Source of the DNA: Parasediminibacterium sp051861445
GTDB taxonomy: Bacteria > Bacteroidota > Bacteroidia > Chitinophagales > Chitinophagaceae
NCBI GenBank assembly: GCA_051861445.1
Contig: JBHYCS010000009.1
Coordinates: forward strand, 108,483 to 172,482
Direction of reading: 5' to 3'
Length of the DNA: 64,000 nt
Both the position numbers and the translations under genes were made by a program. Below, in pieces: positions 25,086 through 34,657 of the stretch. The notes under the pieces are model-generated. The model was not told the origin of the DNA, did not search any database, and was given only the letters and a program-made list of their open reading frames with translations. How positions within the stretch are numbered: the stretch's first letter is position 1; every line of letters begins with the position of its first letter.

Positions 25086-25727
25086 TTAAAAATTGAGGTC
25101 GAAGCCTTTTAATTCTTTAAAATGCCCATTTAATTGAATGCGTTGTTTTAAATGTTCGGCACTTTTTAATACAGCAATTGTTTTATGGAGATGTCTTTTT
25201 AAAAACTCAAGTCGTTGCAATTCTGTAAGAATTACTAATAAATCGTATTCTTCTGCAATAGACAATCCTGCATGATGTGCTACATCGTAACTTGTAAGAG
25301 ATTCGTCTGCTTTTTTAAAATCTTTTTGAATGGTTAGCAGTGCATGTAATTGCCTAATTAGTAGCAACACCGTTTGCATAAAAGCACTGTTTACAGTAAT
25401 ATTATTAGTGGGGTAATAAACAATTGCACCACTATACAATTTATCGGGCAAAGATTTCATTACTTCTAAAATGGAGAAAACCTGCAGACCTTTTACTTTA
25501 ATATCCATTTTACCATCTTCATAAATTTTTGCCACTTCTGTAATTTCTACCAAAGTACCCATTTCTGTAATAGCATTGTTTAAAACCGAAGGGATGCCAA
25601 ATGGTTTTGCTTCTGCATAACAATAATTGATTAACTGAATATATCTTGGTTCAAAAATGTGTAAGTGAAGCGTTTCGCCTGGAAAAACGACAATTCCTAA
25701 TGGAAAAATGGGAATAAAATTGGTCAT
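25086..25727 (-). CDS. LON substrate-binding-domain protein
   Basis: This 213-residue protein is a stand-alone LON N-terminal (PUA-like) domain. It starts with IPIFPLGIVVFPGETLHLHI and continues FEPRYIQLINYCYAEAKPFG, the classic LON N-domain opening. No AAA ATPase or Ser-Lys protease part is present, so it is not a Lon protease. Such proteins are proposed to bind substrates or regulate proteolysis, without firm proof. It lies 33 nt after the ABC exporter gene on the same strand, but a functional link is not evident. Confidence 0.85.
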   Translation of the reverse strand: MTNFIPIFPLGIVVFPGETLHLHIFEPRYIQLINYCYAEAKPFGIPSVLNNAITEMGTLVEITEVAKIYEDGKMDIKVKGLQVFSILEVMKSLPDKLYSGAIVYYPTNNITVNSAFMQTVLLLIRQLHALLTIQKDFKKADESLTSYDVAHHAGLSIAEEYDLLVILTELQRLEFLKRHLHKTIAVLKSAEHLKQRIQLNGHFKELKGFDLNF

Positions 25728-25760
25728 ATGCTTACCAAAACAATAGAATGATGGTTTGGT

Positions 25761-27584
25761 TTATTTTACTTCTTGCATCTCAATTAATTTTTTATACATA
25801 CCGTTTTGAGAAAGAAGCTTTTCATGGTTACCCCTTTCTACAATTTCGCCTTTTTGCAAAACAATTATTTCATCTGCATGTCTAATAGTGCTTAATCGGT
25901 GAGCAATTACAATGCTTGTTCTGTTTTGCATGAGGTTATTAATGGCATCTTGAACCAAGCGTTCACTTTCTGTATCAAGGGCAGATGTAGCTTCGTCTAA
26001 AATTAATATTGGTGCGTTTTTATAAATAGCTCTTGCAATGGTTAGTCGTTGTTTTTGCCCACCACTTAAACGCATTCCTCTATCACCAATTGGCGTATCG
26101 TAGCCATTTTCTAATTCCATTATAAATTGATGTGCATTGGCAATCTTAGCTGCTGCAATTGCTTTTTCTTTATCTAAAACTTCGCTACCAAATGCTATAT
26201 TATTTAAAACAGTATCATTAAAAAGAATAGCTTCTTGCGATACTATAGAAATTTGTTGTCTTAAACTTTTTAATTGAATGTTTTTAATGTTTTCTCCATC
26301 AACAAAAATTCCCCCTTCTTCCACATCATAAAAACGAGGTAACAAATCGGCAAGTGTAGATTTTCCAGAACCACTTTCTCCAACTAAAGCCACTGTTTTT
26401 CCTTTTTCAATAGTTATGCTTACATTTTTTAATACTTGTTTATCGGTGTAAGCAAAACTGATATTCTTATATTCTATTGCATTATTAAACTGAGTTATTG
26501 TTTTGGCCAAATCATTGTCTTTAATAACATTAGGCATATCAATAATTCTCAACACTCTTTCTCCTGCAGACAAGCCTCTTTGTAATGTGGTTACAGCATT
26601 GGCAATATTTTTTGCAGGTGCTATAATTTGAAAATAAAAAACAATATAAGTAATGAATGAAGATGCTTTTAACGGACTACTGCCATTGATAATTAAAGAA
26701 CCGCCGTAAACAATGATAATCATAATTACCAAAACACCTAAAATTTCAGAAATAGGTGATGCCAATTCTCTTTGGCTCATGATGTTTTTCAACGTTTTAG
26801 CTAGTGCATTATTTTCGGTTTCGAAACGCTTGGTAACTGTTTTTTCTGCATTAAATCCTTTAATGATTCTTATTCCAGAAATAGCTTCTTCTGCCATATT
26901 TAACACATAACCAGAAAGCGTTTGGCTTTGATTCGATTTTTTTCGTAATCGGCTTGAAATGGTAGAAATAATAAACCCAGAAATTGGAAAGAAAACCAAT
27001 GTAAAAATGGTGAGCTTGAACGACAAATAAAACAACATAACAAATGTTGAAATAATTACCAATGGCTCTTTAAAAATGGTTTGAATAGACGTAGCAACTG
27101 AAACTTCTATTTCTCCTACATCGTTACTAATGATAGATAGTAAATCGCCTTTTTTTTCGCTATGATAAAATTCTAAAGATTGTGTGCTGTATTGTAAAAA
27201 AATGTCGTGTCTTATTTTTTTGAGTAAGTTAGAACGCATTCTAATAATTACTTTTTGAGCCAAATAACCAAAAACATTTTTAAACAATACAAATAAAAAC
27301 AACACTGTACATACATAAATTAATACGCCTAATTTTCCATATTCATTGATGTAGTTATTTAAGTTGTAATAGAAATAATCTTTAAAAAAATCTATTTGCC
27401 AATTAAAAACAGGAACGTTTTTAACTACAGGTTGTGCATTGTTAAACAACACATCTAACAAGGGTATTAACAATGAAAAATTTAAAAGACCGAAAATGAT
27501 GTAGAAAAAAATGTAAACAATATATTCTGGCAAATAATGCCTGTATGGTTTTGAAAAGCTAAGAATACGAAAAAATACTTTCAT
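25761..27584 (-). CDS. MsbA-like ABC exporter (fused membrane and ATPase domains)
   Basis: This 607-residue half-transporter has an N-terminal membrane domain with about six helices (residues 1-330) and an ATPase domain (about 365-607). The latter has Walker A GESGSGKST, the signature LSGGQKQRLTIARAI, Walker B ILILDEATSALD and the switch IVIAHRLSTIRHAD. Such homodimeric exporters include MsbA, which flips lipid A-core across the inner membrane. Adjacency to a large group of glycosyltransferases supports an LPS role, but multidrug or other lipid export cannot be excluded. The GT25 gene lies 32 nt upstream in the same direction. Confidence 0.88.
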   Translation of the reverse strand: MKVFFRILSFSKPYRHYLPEYIVYIFFYIIFGLLNFSLLIPLLDVLFNNAQPVVKNVPVFNWQIDFFKDYFYYNLNNYINEYGKLGVLIYVCTVLFLFVLFKNVFGYLAQKVIIRMRSNLLKKIRHDIFLQYSTQSLEFYHSEKKGDLLSIISNDVGEIEVSVATSIQTIFKEPLVIISTFVMLFYLSFKLTIFTLVFFPISGFIISTISSRLRKKSNQSQTLSGYVLNMAEEAISGIRIIKGFNAEKTVTKRFETENNALAKTLKNIMSQRELASPISEILGVLVIMIIIVYGGSLIINGSSPLKASSFITYIVFYFQIIAPAKNIANAVTTLQRGLSAGERVLRIIDMPNVIKDNDLAKTITQFNNAIEYKNISFAYTDKQVLKNVSITIEKGKTVALVGESGSGKSTLADLLPRFYDVEEGGIFVDGENIKNIQLKSLRQQISIVSQEAILFNDTVLNNIAFGSEVLDKEKAIAAAKIANAHQFIMELENGYDTPIGDRGMRLSGGQKQRLTIARAIYKNAPILILDEATSALDTESERLVQDAINNLMQNRTSIVIAHRLSTIRHADEIIVLQKGEIVERGNHEKLLSQNGMYKKLIEMQEVK

Positions 27585-27616
27585 TGTTGGTTGTTTAACT
27601 GCGTAAAAGAGTAGAA

Positions 27617-28360
27617 TTAAAATTTAAACAATCGTAGAACATACATTTTATAGTATTTCTGGCAAAGCCATTTAAATCGTCGAATGTATCCATTAGACCG
27701 AATTGAAATTGAAGAAGATAATGCTCCATTAAAAGATCCTTGTTCGGTTAAAGGTGGATGAGCCCAATACATTTTAAGAACATTTCTCTCTATCATTTCA
27801 TTATGCCACCAATCTATAACAGTTGTACATTTTTTATTTTTTAAATCGTTCAACATGATTTGTGCAGCAGTATAATCTATTAAATAAGCACCTGCACATC
27901 TGCCTTTTTTTGCAGGATATAAATATTTGTTTTTTTTAACCTTGTAAATAGATGGAAATTCTAACGTAGCATTCTCTAAAGAAATCATAAAACCTGGTTC
28001 TAAACTAGCCGCCTCTTTAGCCACTTTTTGTATTTTATCTATAAAATTATTGCCTATAAAACACACATCGTTCTCAAAAACAAGAGCCATTGCATGTTTT
28101 TCAGCTACAATTTTTTCATAAATAAGAATATGAACCAATGTACAATAAATAGCACCTTTAGATAAGTAGTTGTTTACCGCATCATCAAAATAATTACGAA
28201 TAAGTTTTTTATTCTCCTCATCGTTGTGGAATTCTGTAACAAATTCTACGGGCACAAAAAGTTGATTATTAAAAATGTTTTTTAATCGTTCTTCTCTATC
28301 ATCATATCCTTTTATACCATGAACAATATAAGTGCCAGTAATATTGGTTTTTGTAATCAT
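27617..28360 (-). CDS. GT25-like LPS glycosyltransferase
   Basis: This protein of about 247 residues starts at the ATG at 28360 (MITKTNITGTYIVHGIKGYD); an in-frame ATG at 28426 would add 22 residues not typical of the family. The family start is TYIVHGIKGYDDREERLKNI, and the acidic motif appears as ALVFENDVCFI, where most GT25 enzymes have LEDD. A later GRCAGAYLID segment matches the acceptor-side region. GT25 enzymes add galactose or glucose to LPS core. It precedes the MsbA-like gene by 32 nt. The END variant and the divergence from the second GT25 protein at 33051 suggest a different specificity. Confidence 0.75.
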   Translation of the reverse strand: MITKTNITGTYIVHGIKGYDDREERLKNIFNNQLFVPVEFVTEFHNDEENKKLIRNYFDDAVNNYLSKGAIYCTLVHILIYEKIVAEKHAMALVFENDVCFIGNNFIDKIQKVAKEAASLEPGFMISLENATLEFPSIYKVKKNKYLYPAKKGRCAGAYLIDYTAAQIMLNDLKNKKCTTVIDWWHNEMIERNVLKMYWAHPPLTEQGSFNGALSSSISIRSNGYIRRFKWLCQKYYKMYVLRLFKF

Positions 28361-28478
28361 GAAGTGTGTTGTAAAAACATGTTCTGTTTGAATTTGCAAA
28401 CATAAGTATAAAAAAGCGGTAGCCATTTACCCGTATAAATAATCTATGCAGTTGGTTTATTAGTTTGTGTATTGCATG

Positions 28479-28486
28479 TACTTTTG
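28479..28486 (+). promoter_or_regulatory. Candidate -7 element before the GT39 gene
   Basis: TACTTTTG matches TAnnTTTG, 53 nt before the ATG at 28539, in the divergent gap between the two glycosyltransferase genes. The nearest upstream TTG has a long 24-nt spacer. Confidence 0.35.
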
Positions 28487-28538
28487 TTTGCGTAACCTTG
28501 TTTATTACATTCTCTATTACATATTTTAAGTTGCATTT

Positions 28539-30200
28539 ATGTATTACAACCAACCTCCTACTTGGAGCACAACCATTAATAAATACTTTTTACCCTTACT
28601 AACAATTGGTATTTTGGTAAATGCAACGGGATTATTTATAACCATTTTAGATTCTGATGGAACTTTATATGCCAACATTGCAAAAACAATTGCTGTTTCT
28701 GGCGATTTTATTAACTTAAAAGTAAGTGGAAAAGATTGGCTAGATAAACCACATTTGCCTTTTTGGCTAGCTGCTATTAGTTACAAAGTGTTAGGTTATA
28801 CAAGTTTTGCTTATAAACTTCCTGCATTTATTTTTTGGTTATTGGGTTTACGATATACTTATTTATTTGCGAAAGAAAATTATCATGTAACTGTTGCTCA
28901 AGTTGCCGCATTAATTTATGTTTCTGCTACACATTTGGTAATTTCTAACAACGATGTACGAGCAGAACCTTATTTAACAGGAATGATTATTGGCAGCGTT
29001 TACCATTTACACAAGGCCTATACAAAAACAAATAAATGGATCAATGTTTTTTGGGGAAGTTTATTTGCAGCCTTAGCTATTATGACTAAAGGTCCATTTG
29101 TATTAATTACCATTGGTGGAGGTTTTGTAGTTGAATGGATTTGGAAAAAAGATTGGAAACAATTTATTAACCCTATTTGGTGGATATGCTTATTGCTTAC
29201 TGCAATTTTTATTGTACCAGAAATTTATTGCCTGTATGTTCAGTTTGATTTGCATCCTGAAAAAACGGTGTTTGATACCACAGGTGTTTCTGGCATTCGT
29301 TTCTTTTTTTGGGATAGCCAATTTGGACGCTTTTTTAACAATGGCCCAATAAAAGGCGAAGGCGATTATTTCTTTTTTGTACATACTTTGTTGTGGGCAT
29401 TTTTGCCTTGGTGTTTTATTTTGTATGCAGCGTTTGTATATAGATTTAAAAAAATAAATAATCGTAAACAAGAACAAGTAACTATTTGGGCAAGCATTAT
29501 TACGTTACTTATTTTTTCATTATCAAAGTTTCAATTGCCACATTATACCAATATTTTATTTCCTTTTTTTGCCATTTTAGCAGCCAACTATTTGTATAAT
29601 ATTACTAGTAAGCCGTTACAATGGATTGGTTATTTACAAAATTTTGTAGCTATTTGTATGATAGCTGTTGTGGCTTTATTGTGGTATTTTTTTAGACCTG
29701 CAGATGTTTGGGGAATTGTAGTTTGGTGGATTGTTTTATTGGCAGGAATAGTATTGATTAAACAATTAAAATTTTATGAGCGTAACTTCATAAATGGCTA
29801 TTGGATTGCTTTGTGTGTATTTGCTTTTTTAAACATTTTCTTTTATCCTGCTTTGTTGCAATATCAAGCAGGTAGCAATGCGGCAGCATTTGTAAACAAG
29901 GCTTTTCCGAATAAAAAAACATACAGTGTAAATCGAGTTTCTTATTCGTTTAGTTTTTATTGTAATGCACCCAATTTTGATGTTGCAGAAACAGCAATTG
30001 ATAGTTTGCTTACTCATGAAAAACCTTTATTAGTGTATGCAGATGATGCAACTTTACAACAACTGCAACAAAAAGGTAGAAAAGTAACCATTGCAAAACA
30101 GTTCAATTACTTTCATGTTAGCCAATTAAACGGCACATTTATTAACCATAAAACTCGAAAAGAAAGTTTAATTTATTTTAATGTTGCATTGGTTGAATAA
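28539..30200 (+). CDS. GT39/ArnT-like lipid-linked-sugar glycosyltransferase
   Basis: This 553-residue integral membrane protein has about eleven hydrophobic segments. The first external loop has LDSDGTLYANIAKTIAVSGD and SGKDWLDKPHLPFWLAAISY, the Asp-rich and DKPPL-like motif of PMT/ArnT (PF13231) enzymes. These use polyprenyl-phosphate sugars to modify lipid A, proteins or glycans on the periplasmic side. Its soluble tail is about 100 residues. It lies in the surface-glycan cluster and precedes another glycosyltransferase by 34 nt. Confidence 0.87.
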   Translation: MYYNQPPTWSTTINKYFLPLLTIGILVNATGLFITILDSDGTLYANIAKTIAVSGDFINLKVSGKDWLDKPHLPFWLAAISYKVLGYTSFAYKLPAFIFWLLGLRYTYLFAKENYHVTVAQVAALIYVSATHLVISNNDVRAEPYLTGMIIGSVYHLHKAYTKTNKWINVFWGSLFAALAIMTKGPFVLITIGGGFVVEWIWKKDWKQFINPIWWICLLLTAIFIVPEIYCLYVQFDLHPEKTVFDTTGVSGIRFFFWDSQFGRFFNNGPIKGEGDYFFFVHTLLWAFLPWCFILYAAFVYRFKKINNRKQEQVTIWASIITLLIFSLSKFQLPHYTNILFPFFAILAANYLYNITSKPLQWIGYLQNFVAICMIAVVALLWYFFRPADVWGIVVWWIVLLAGIVLIKQLKFYERNFINGYWIALCVFAFLNIFFYPALLQYQAGSNAAAFVNKAFPNKKTYSVNRVSYSFSFYCNAPNFDVAETAIDSLLTHEKPLLVYADDATLQQLQQKGRKVTIAKQFNYFHVSQLNGTFINHKTRKESLIYFNVALVE

Positions 30201-30234
30201 TACAATCTTTTCTTTAGCACTATCACATATAAAT

Positions 30235-31104
30235 ATGAAAATATCAGGGTTTACTATAATTAAAAATGCAATCATTAATGATTATCCTGTTGTAGAAGCA
30301 ATAACTTCTATTTTACCTGTTGTGGATGAAATGATTGTGTTAGTTGGAGATTGTGAAGATGAAACCTTACATCTTATACAATCTATCGATAGCAATAAAA
30401 TTAAAATTCATCATTCTGTTTGGGATAAATCTTTAAGAAAAGGCGGTGAAGTATTAGCGGTAGAAACGAATAAGGCTTTTGAATTAATAGACCCTCAAAG
30501 TACATGGGCTTTTTATATTCAAGCAGATGAGGCTGTACATGAAAAATATCATGCAAATATTATTGCTGCATGTAAAGAATACGCCAATCACAATGAGGTT
30601 GAAGGCTTACTGTTTAAATACCTACATTTTTATGGAACTTACGATTATGTTGGCGATAGCAGAAAATGGTATCATAAAGAAATACGTATTATTCGAAATA
30701 AAAAAACCATACAATCGTATAAAGATGCTCAAGGTTTTAGGCAAAATGAAAAAAAATTAAGAGTAAAAGAAATAGATGCATATATCTATCATTATGGTTG
30801 GGTAAAAAGCCCAGAACAAATGATGATAAAAAATAAAAACTTTGGAAAGCTGTGGCATGATGATGAAAGCATAAAAAAATTTAAAGTAACACCAGATTAT
30901 TTTGATTATACCGAATTTGATAGTATTAGTAAGTTTACTGATACACATCCCTGTTCAATGTTGTCTAGAATTGAAAAGAAAAATTGGCAGCTGGAATTAG
31001 AAATTAGTAAAAAAAAATTTTCTTTAAAAAATTGGATTCTATACTGTATAGAAAAAAGAACAGGTGTTCGCCTTTTTGATTATAAAAATTATAAAAAAAC
31101 ATAA
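30235..31104 (+). CDS. GT2-like glycosyltransferase
   Basis: This protein of about 289 residues starts at the ATG at 30235 (MKISGFTIIKNAIINDYPVV); an upstream in-frame ATG at 30181 would overlap the GT39 gene. It has the opening SGFTIIKNAIINDYP and a donor-site-like AFYIQADEAVHEKYH, where QADE takes the place of DxD. The C-terminal half is basic and not conserved in an obvious way. The fold is that of GT-A family 2-like enzymes, although no single specificity can be named. It forms a pair with the GT39 gene and converges on the methyltransferase gene. Confidence 0.78.
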   Translation: MKISGFTIIKNAIINDYPVVEAITSILPVVDEMIVLVGDCEDETLHLIQSIDSNKIKIHHSVWDKSLRKGGEVLAVETNKAFELIDPQSTWAFYIQADEAVHEKYHANIIAACKEYANHNEVEGLLFKYLHFYGTYDYVGDSRKWYHKEIRIIRNKKTIQSYKDAQGFRQNEKKLRVKEIDAYIYHYGWVKSPEQMMIKNKNFGKLWHDDESIKKFKVTPDYFDYTEFDSISKFTDTHPCSMLSRIEKKNWQLELEISKKKFSLKNWILYCIEKRTGVRLFDYKNYKKT

Positions 31105-31114
31105 TGAATAAGAT

Positions 31115-31834
31115 TTATATTTTTTCAGCTAAAACGATGTTATTTAAATAAAGAGTATTTGTTTTGGGTAAAATAGCATGTGCCACATAAAACAGTGCAT
31201 TGAAAATATATATTATGATAGGTCTTATATTACTAGTGAACGCTTTTATATTACCCAGTAAAGGGATTTTGTAAAGAAAGTGTTCGCTTAAATACAACAT
31301 TAACATTTGATGAATTGCTACCAAAAAATCTCCGCTTTTATCGATTTTTATTATTTTAAATCCATTTTTTTCAAACAAATGTTTTAATGCAAATTGAGTG
31401 TATCTAGCGTAATCAATTGGCACTTCATGTTCGGTCATAACAAAAGGACAAGTAATTAATATTTTACCATTTAATTGTAATACTCTGTGTAATTCTGGAA
31501 TTATTTCTTCCAAATTAAATATATGTTCAAATACTTCACTTGAAAATATGCTGCCGAAACTACCATCATCAAAAGGAAGTGTTTTGCCATCATAAAAAAA
31601 CTCAATATGTTCATTGGCATGTGAGTGTCCTTCGCTAGAATAATCAACACCTACATATTCAGAAACATTTGTAAATAAAGACTTGTATGGTTTTGCACCA
31701 CAACCAAAATCTAAAAGTTTTCCTTGCAAAAGGCTACTATACTGTACTATTTTTTGCAATAATAATTTTCTAATATAGTATAAAGAACTTCTTAATGGTG
31801 GATTAAATGCTTTGGGAATTGTATTGTAATTCAT
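31115..31834 (-). CDS. Class I SAM-dependent methyltransferase of the glycan cluster
   Basis: This 239-residue protein has the SAM-binding motif GKLLDFGCGAKPYKSLF at about residues 38-54, then EYVGVDYS, and a motif-II-like GSFGSIFSSEVFEHIFNLEE. It is a Methyltransf_11-type enzyme, probably capping or modifying a sugar or lipid-linked intermediate. The C-terminus is long and hydrophobic. It lies 8 nt downstream of the GT4 gene on the same strand, so the two are translated from one transcript. The acceptor is unknown. Confidence 0.85.
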   Translation of the reverse strand: MNYNTIPKAFNPPLRSSLYYIRKLLLQKIVQYSSLLQGKLLDFGCGAKPYKSLFTNVSEYVGVDYSSEGHSHANEHIEFFYDGKTLPFDDGSFGSIFSSEVFEHIFNLEEIIPELHRVLQLNGKILITCPFVMTEHEVPIDYARYTQFALKHLFEKNGFKIIKIDKSGDFLVAIHQMLMLYLSEHFLYKIPLLGNIKAFTSNIRPIIIYIFNALFYVAHAILPKTNTLYLNNIVLAEKI

Positions 31835-31842
31835 AGAAATGT

Positions 31843-32988
31843 TTATACGTAGGGTTGAATAGCTTTGCTATAAAAAAATTCTTGAACCGAATTGGGAAAT
31901 TTAACTTTATATATATTGAATGCTTCTTTTCCCATTGCTTCCCATTTATCTTTTTCTTCCCATGCAGTCTCTAAAACTTGACTAATGTTTGCAATTGTAG
32001 GAGCCTCACAACACCATCCATTAATTCCGTTTTTTACCCAAAGAGGCATGTCTCCAACATTGCTTGTAATCACAGGTCTACTCATACACATTCCTTCAAT
32101 TACAGCAATAGGCATAGCATCAATATGGGTTAATTGTAAAACAATGTGGCTATTTTTAAGTACTTCATCAACTTTATTGGTTTTTCCTTTTAAAAATACT
32201 TTATCTGTTAATTGGCATTCTTGAATTAGTTGCTGTAAATATGCTTTATCGTTTCCATCACCATAAAGGTTTAGAATAAAATTTCTTTCTTTCCAAATAT
32301 TGGTAGCTAAAGCTTTTATCAAAATATCTTGTGCTTTTCTATGTACATCTAATTGAGCTAAAACTACCATGATAATCTCATTAGCTATAGATGGGTAAGG
32401 TATAGAATATAATTGTTGAGGAATAGTTAACGGATTATATACAGTTATGCCATGTATTTCTGTAATATTCAACTGCTTTTCTAAAACAGTTTTTATTTTT
32501 CCAGCATCAAAAAAATTATTTTTTGCACATCTAATCCAATTTCTAAGTATCAGAGCTTTTTTGGTGGGAAAAACAAAATCTGGAAAGTAATTGTGGTAAA
32601 TTAATACATAACTGGATAGTTTTTTATAAAAGGTTTTCCAAGGGCCATTACACACTTCCATAAATGCACCTTGGCTAACAATTACATGATTGTAGTGTGA
32701 AACTTTTTGAGAGTGAACAAATAATTGTTGTTGTAATTTTGTAATAAACTCGTATCGAATCTTTTGAAAAAAATGTTTCTTTCTTCTACCAGTATTAGGT
32801 ATTTCAATAATTGAGCAACCTGCATTTTTAAGTAATTGTAACTTAGCTTGTTTTTCTGGCCAATAATATACCATACAAGTAACTGCATGTCCGTTTTGAG
32901 CACAATACAAAGCTTGTCCATACCATAACTCTTCACTTCCACCCCATGGATCGCTATTCATTAAACCAAGAAATAATATCGATGACAA
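31843..32988 (-). CDS. GT4 glycosyltransferase
   Basis: This 381-residue protein has the GT-B fold with two Rossmann halves. The C-terminal half shows the donor signature VLQLTHIDAMPIAVIEGMCM and SRPVITSNVGDMPLWVKNGIN, with the EGMCxSRPVIxS pattern of family 4 retaining enzymes (the usual first E of EX7E is replaced by D). The N-terminal part begins SILFLGLMNSDPWGGSEELW, the acceptor-domain Gly-rich loop. It probably transfers a hexose onto a lipid-linked or LPS acceptor in the cytoplasm. It is the first gene of the pair with the methyltransferase, and diverges from the second GT25 gene 62 nt away. Confidence 0.88.
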   Translation of the reverse strand: MSSILFLGLMNSDPWGGSEELWYGQALYCAQNGHAVTCMVYYWPEKQAKLQLLKNAGCSIIEIPNTGRRKKHFFQKIRYEFITKLQQQLFVHSQKVSHYNHVIVSQGAFMEVCNGPWKTFYKKLSSYVLIYHNYFPDFVFPTKKALILRNWIRCAKNNFFDAGKIKTVLEKQLNITEIHGITVYNPLTIPQQLYSIPYPSIANEIIMVVLAQLDVHRKAQDILIKALATNIWKERNFILNLYGDGNDKAYLQQLIQECQLTDKVFLKGKTNKVDEVLKNSHIVLQLTHIDAMPIAVIEGMCMSRPVITSNVGDMPLWVKNGINGWCCEAPTIANISQVLETAWEEKDKWEAMGKEAFNIYKVKFPNSVQEFFYSKAIQPYV

Positions 32989-33050
32989 ATTGATTGCTTT
33001 TTTTTATATTTTCACAATATGTTGTATACAAAGGAAATACTTTTTTATTA

Positions 33051-33824
33051 ATGAATACTTTAGCAGATTGCAACTATGCCAGCTTAAATAGGTTTTTTGA
33101 CCGCATTTATGTATTAACCATTGAAAGAGCTACAGAAAGACACCAAAAATTAACCCATGATTTAAATGGGTTAAATTATATGCTTTTTTTTGGAGTTGAT
33201 AAAAACAATTTAAGCCTGTCTTTTTTAGAAAAAAATAATATTTACGATAATCAAAAAGCCATTGGCTTACAAAGATATAAACGACCAATGCGTTTGGGAG
33301 AAATTGCCTGTAGTATGGGACACAAGGCTATTTATGAAGATGTTGTTGCTAATAATTTTCAAAAAGTATTAATACTAGAAGATGATGTTGTGCCAAACTT
33401 TGAAAATAATATAGAAACTATACTAAATGAGTTACCAACTAATTGGGAACTTGTATATTTTGATTATTTTAAAAACACAAATACCAATCTTAAAACCCAA
33501 TTAAAGCAAGTAGTATATCATATTCAAAAGAGTTTAGGGTTTTTAAATTGGAGTCATAAAACAATTAACAACTTATTTGCCAAGCCATATAGTAAGCACT
33601 TAAAAATTGCTGGTTATCATGATTATGCAAGTGCATATGCTATTACACTAAACACTGCTAAAAAACTAATTGAGATACAAACTCCTATTTGTTTTCCAGC
33701 CGATCATGTATTACCCTTTGCTATTACTAATGAAATAATTAGTGGATTTATTACTATTCCAAAAATATTTATTCAACAGAGTCAAGTTAACAAAAAAGTC
33801 GTTGGCAGTTATGTAGAGCAGTAA
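33051..33824 (+). CDS. GT25 LPS glycosyltransferase
   Basis: This protein of about 257 residues starts at the ATG at 33051 (MNTLADCNYASLNRFFDRIY); the TTG at 32994 would add a hydrophobic extension that is probably not translated. It shows the GT25 pattern: FDRIYVLTIERATERHQKL, MRLGEIACSMGHKAIYEDVV and the acidic motif VLILEDDVVPN. A late SAYAITLNTAKKLI and PADHVLPFAI match the family end. GT25 enzymes build the LPS core. It lies 21 nt before the GT2 gene, starting a run of three plus-strand glycosyltransferases. Confidence 0.86.
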   Translation: MNTLADCNYASLNRFFDRIYVLTIERATERHQKLTHDLNGLNYMLFFGVDKNNLSLSFLEKNNIYDNQKAIGLQRYKRPMRLGEIACSMGHKAIYEDVVANNFQKVLILEDDVVPNFENNIETILNELPTNWELVYFDYFKNTNTNLKTQLKQVVYHIQKSLGFLNWSHKTINNLFAKPYSKHLKIAGYHDYASAYAITLNTAKKLIEIQTPICFPADHVLPFAITNEIISGFITIPKIFIQQSQVNKKVVGSYVEQ

Positions 33825-33845
33825 ACTCACTATTTTCATTTTACT

Positions 33846-34619
33846 ATGAAGAAATTATCCGTTGTAATAATAACATTTAACGAGGAAAGCAACATTGCTC
33901 GTTGTATTGTAAGCATTAAGAAGATTGCAGATGAAATTATAATTGTTGATTCTTATTCCGAAGATAATACTGTAACCATTGCTGAACAATTAGGGGCAAT
34001 TGTTTATAAGCAACAATTTCTTGGTTATATTGAACAAAAAAACTTTGCACTACAAAAAGCGACGAACGATTACTGTTTATTGTTAGATGCAGACGAATGC
34101 CTTAGTAATGAACTAGAAGCATCAATTCAACAATTAAAAGAGCTTGGATTTAGTGCCGATGGATACACCTTTAACAGATGTAACAATTATAGAAACAAAT
34201 GGATAAAGCATGGTGCTTGGTATCCAAACAAAAATATTAGACTTTTAAATAAATCTAAAGGAAAATGGGGCGGTACAAACCCTCATGATAAAATTATTAT
34301 GAGCCCCAATTCTATAGTTGTAAGCCTTTCTGGGGATTTATTGCATTACAGTTATGAATCAATTGAAGATATGATTCAACAAAATAATCGGTTTACTACA
34401 ATTCAGGCGAAAGCAATGTATTTAAGTGGCAAACGTTCTTCCTACTTTAAAATAATCATTAATCCTACCGTTGCCTTTATTTCTAGTTTTTTTATTAAAC
34501 GGGGTTTTTTAGATGGGATTGATGGATTTATTATAGCAAAAAGTATTGCTTTTCACACATTGCATAAGTATGCCAAACTCTTGTATTTACAACAAGATGC
34601 TAACAAGTATGTTAATTAA
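33846..34619 (+). CDS. WaaE/KdtX-like GT2 glycosyltransferase
   Basis: This 257-residue protein starts KKLSVVIITFNEESNIARCI and continues IIIVDSYSEDNTVTIAEQLG, with a donor site LLLDADECLS near residue 80 and an acceptor-side YTFNRCNNYRNKWIKHGAWYP. This matches the LPS-core beta-1,4-glucosyltransferase WaaE/KdtX. The enzyme works in the cytoplasm on the growing core. It lies 21 nt after the GT25 gene and 38 nt before the GT10-like gene. Confidence 0.87.
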   Translation: MKKLSVVIITFNEESNIARCIVSIKKIADEIIIVDSYSEDNTVTIAEQLGAIVYKQQFLGYIEQKNFALQKATNDYCLLLDADECLSNELEASIQQLKELGFSADGYTFNRCNNYRNKWIKHGAWYPNKNIRLLNKSKGKWGGTNPHDKIIMSPNSIVVSLSGDLLHYSYESIEDMIQQNNRFTTIQAKAMYLSGKRSSYFKIIINPTVAFISSFFIKRGFLDGIDGFIIAKSIAFHTLHKYAKLLYLQQDANKYVN

Positions 34620-34657
34620 TATAACACCTTTACTACTATAAAAAACAAATCGATAAA

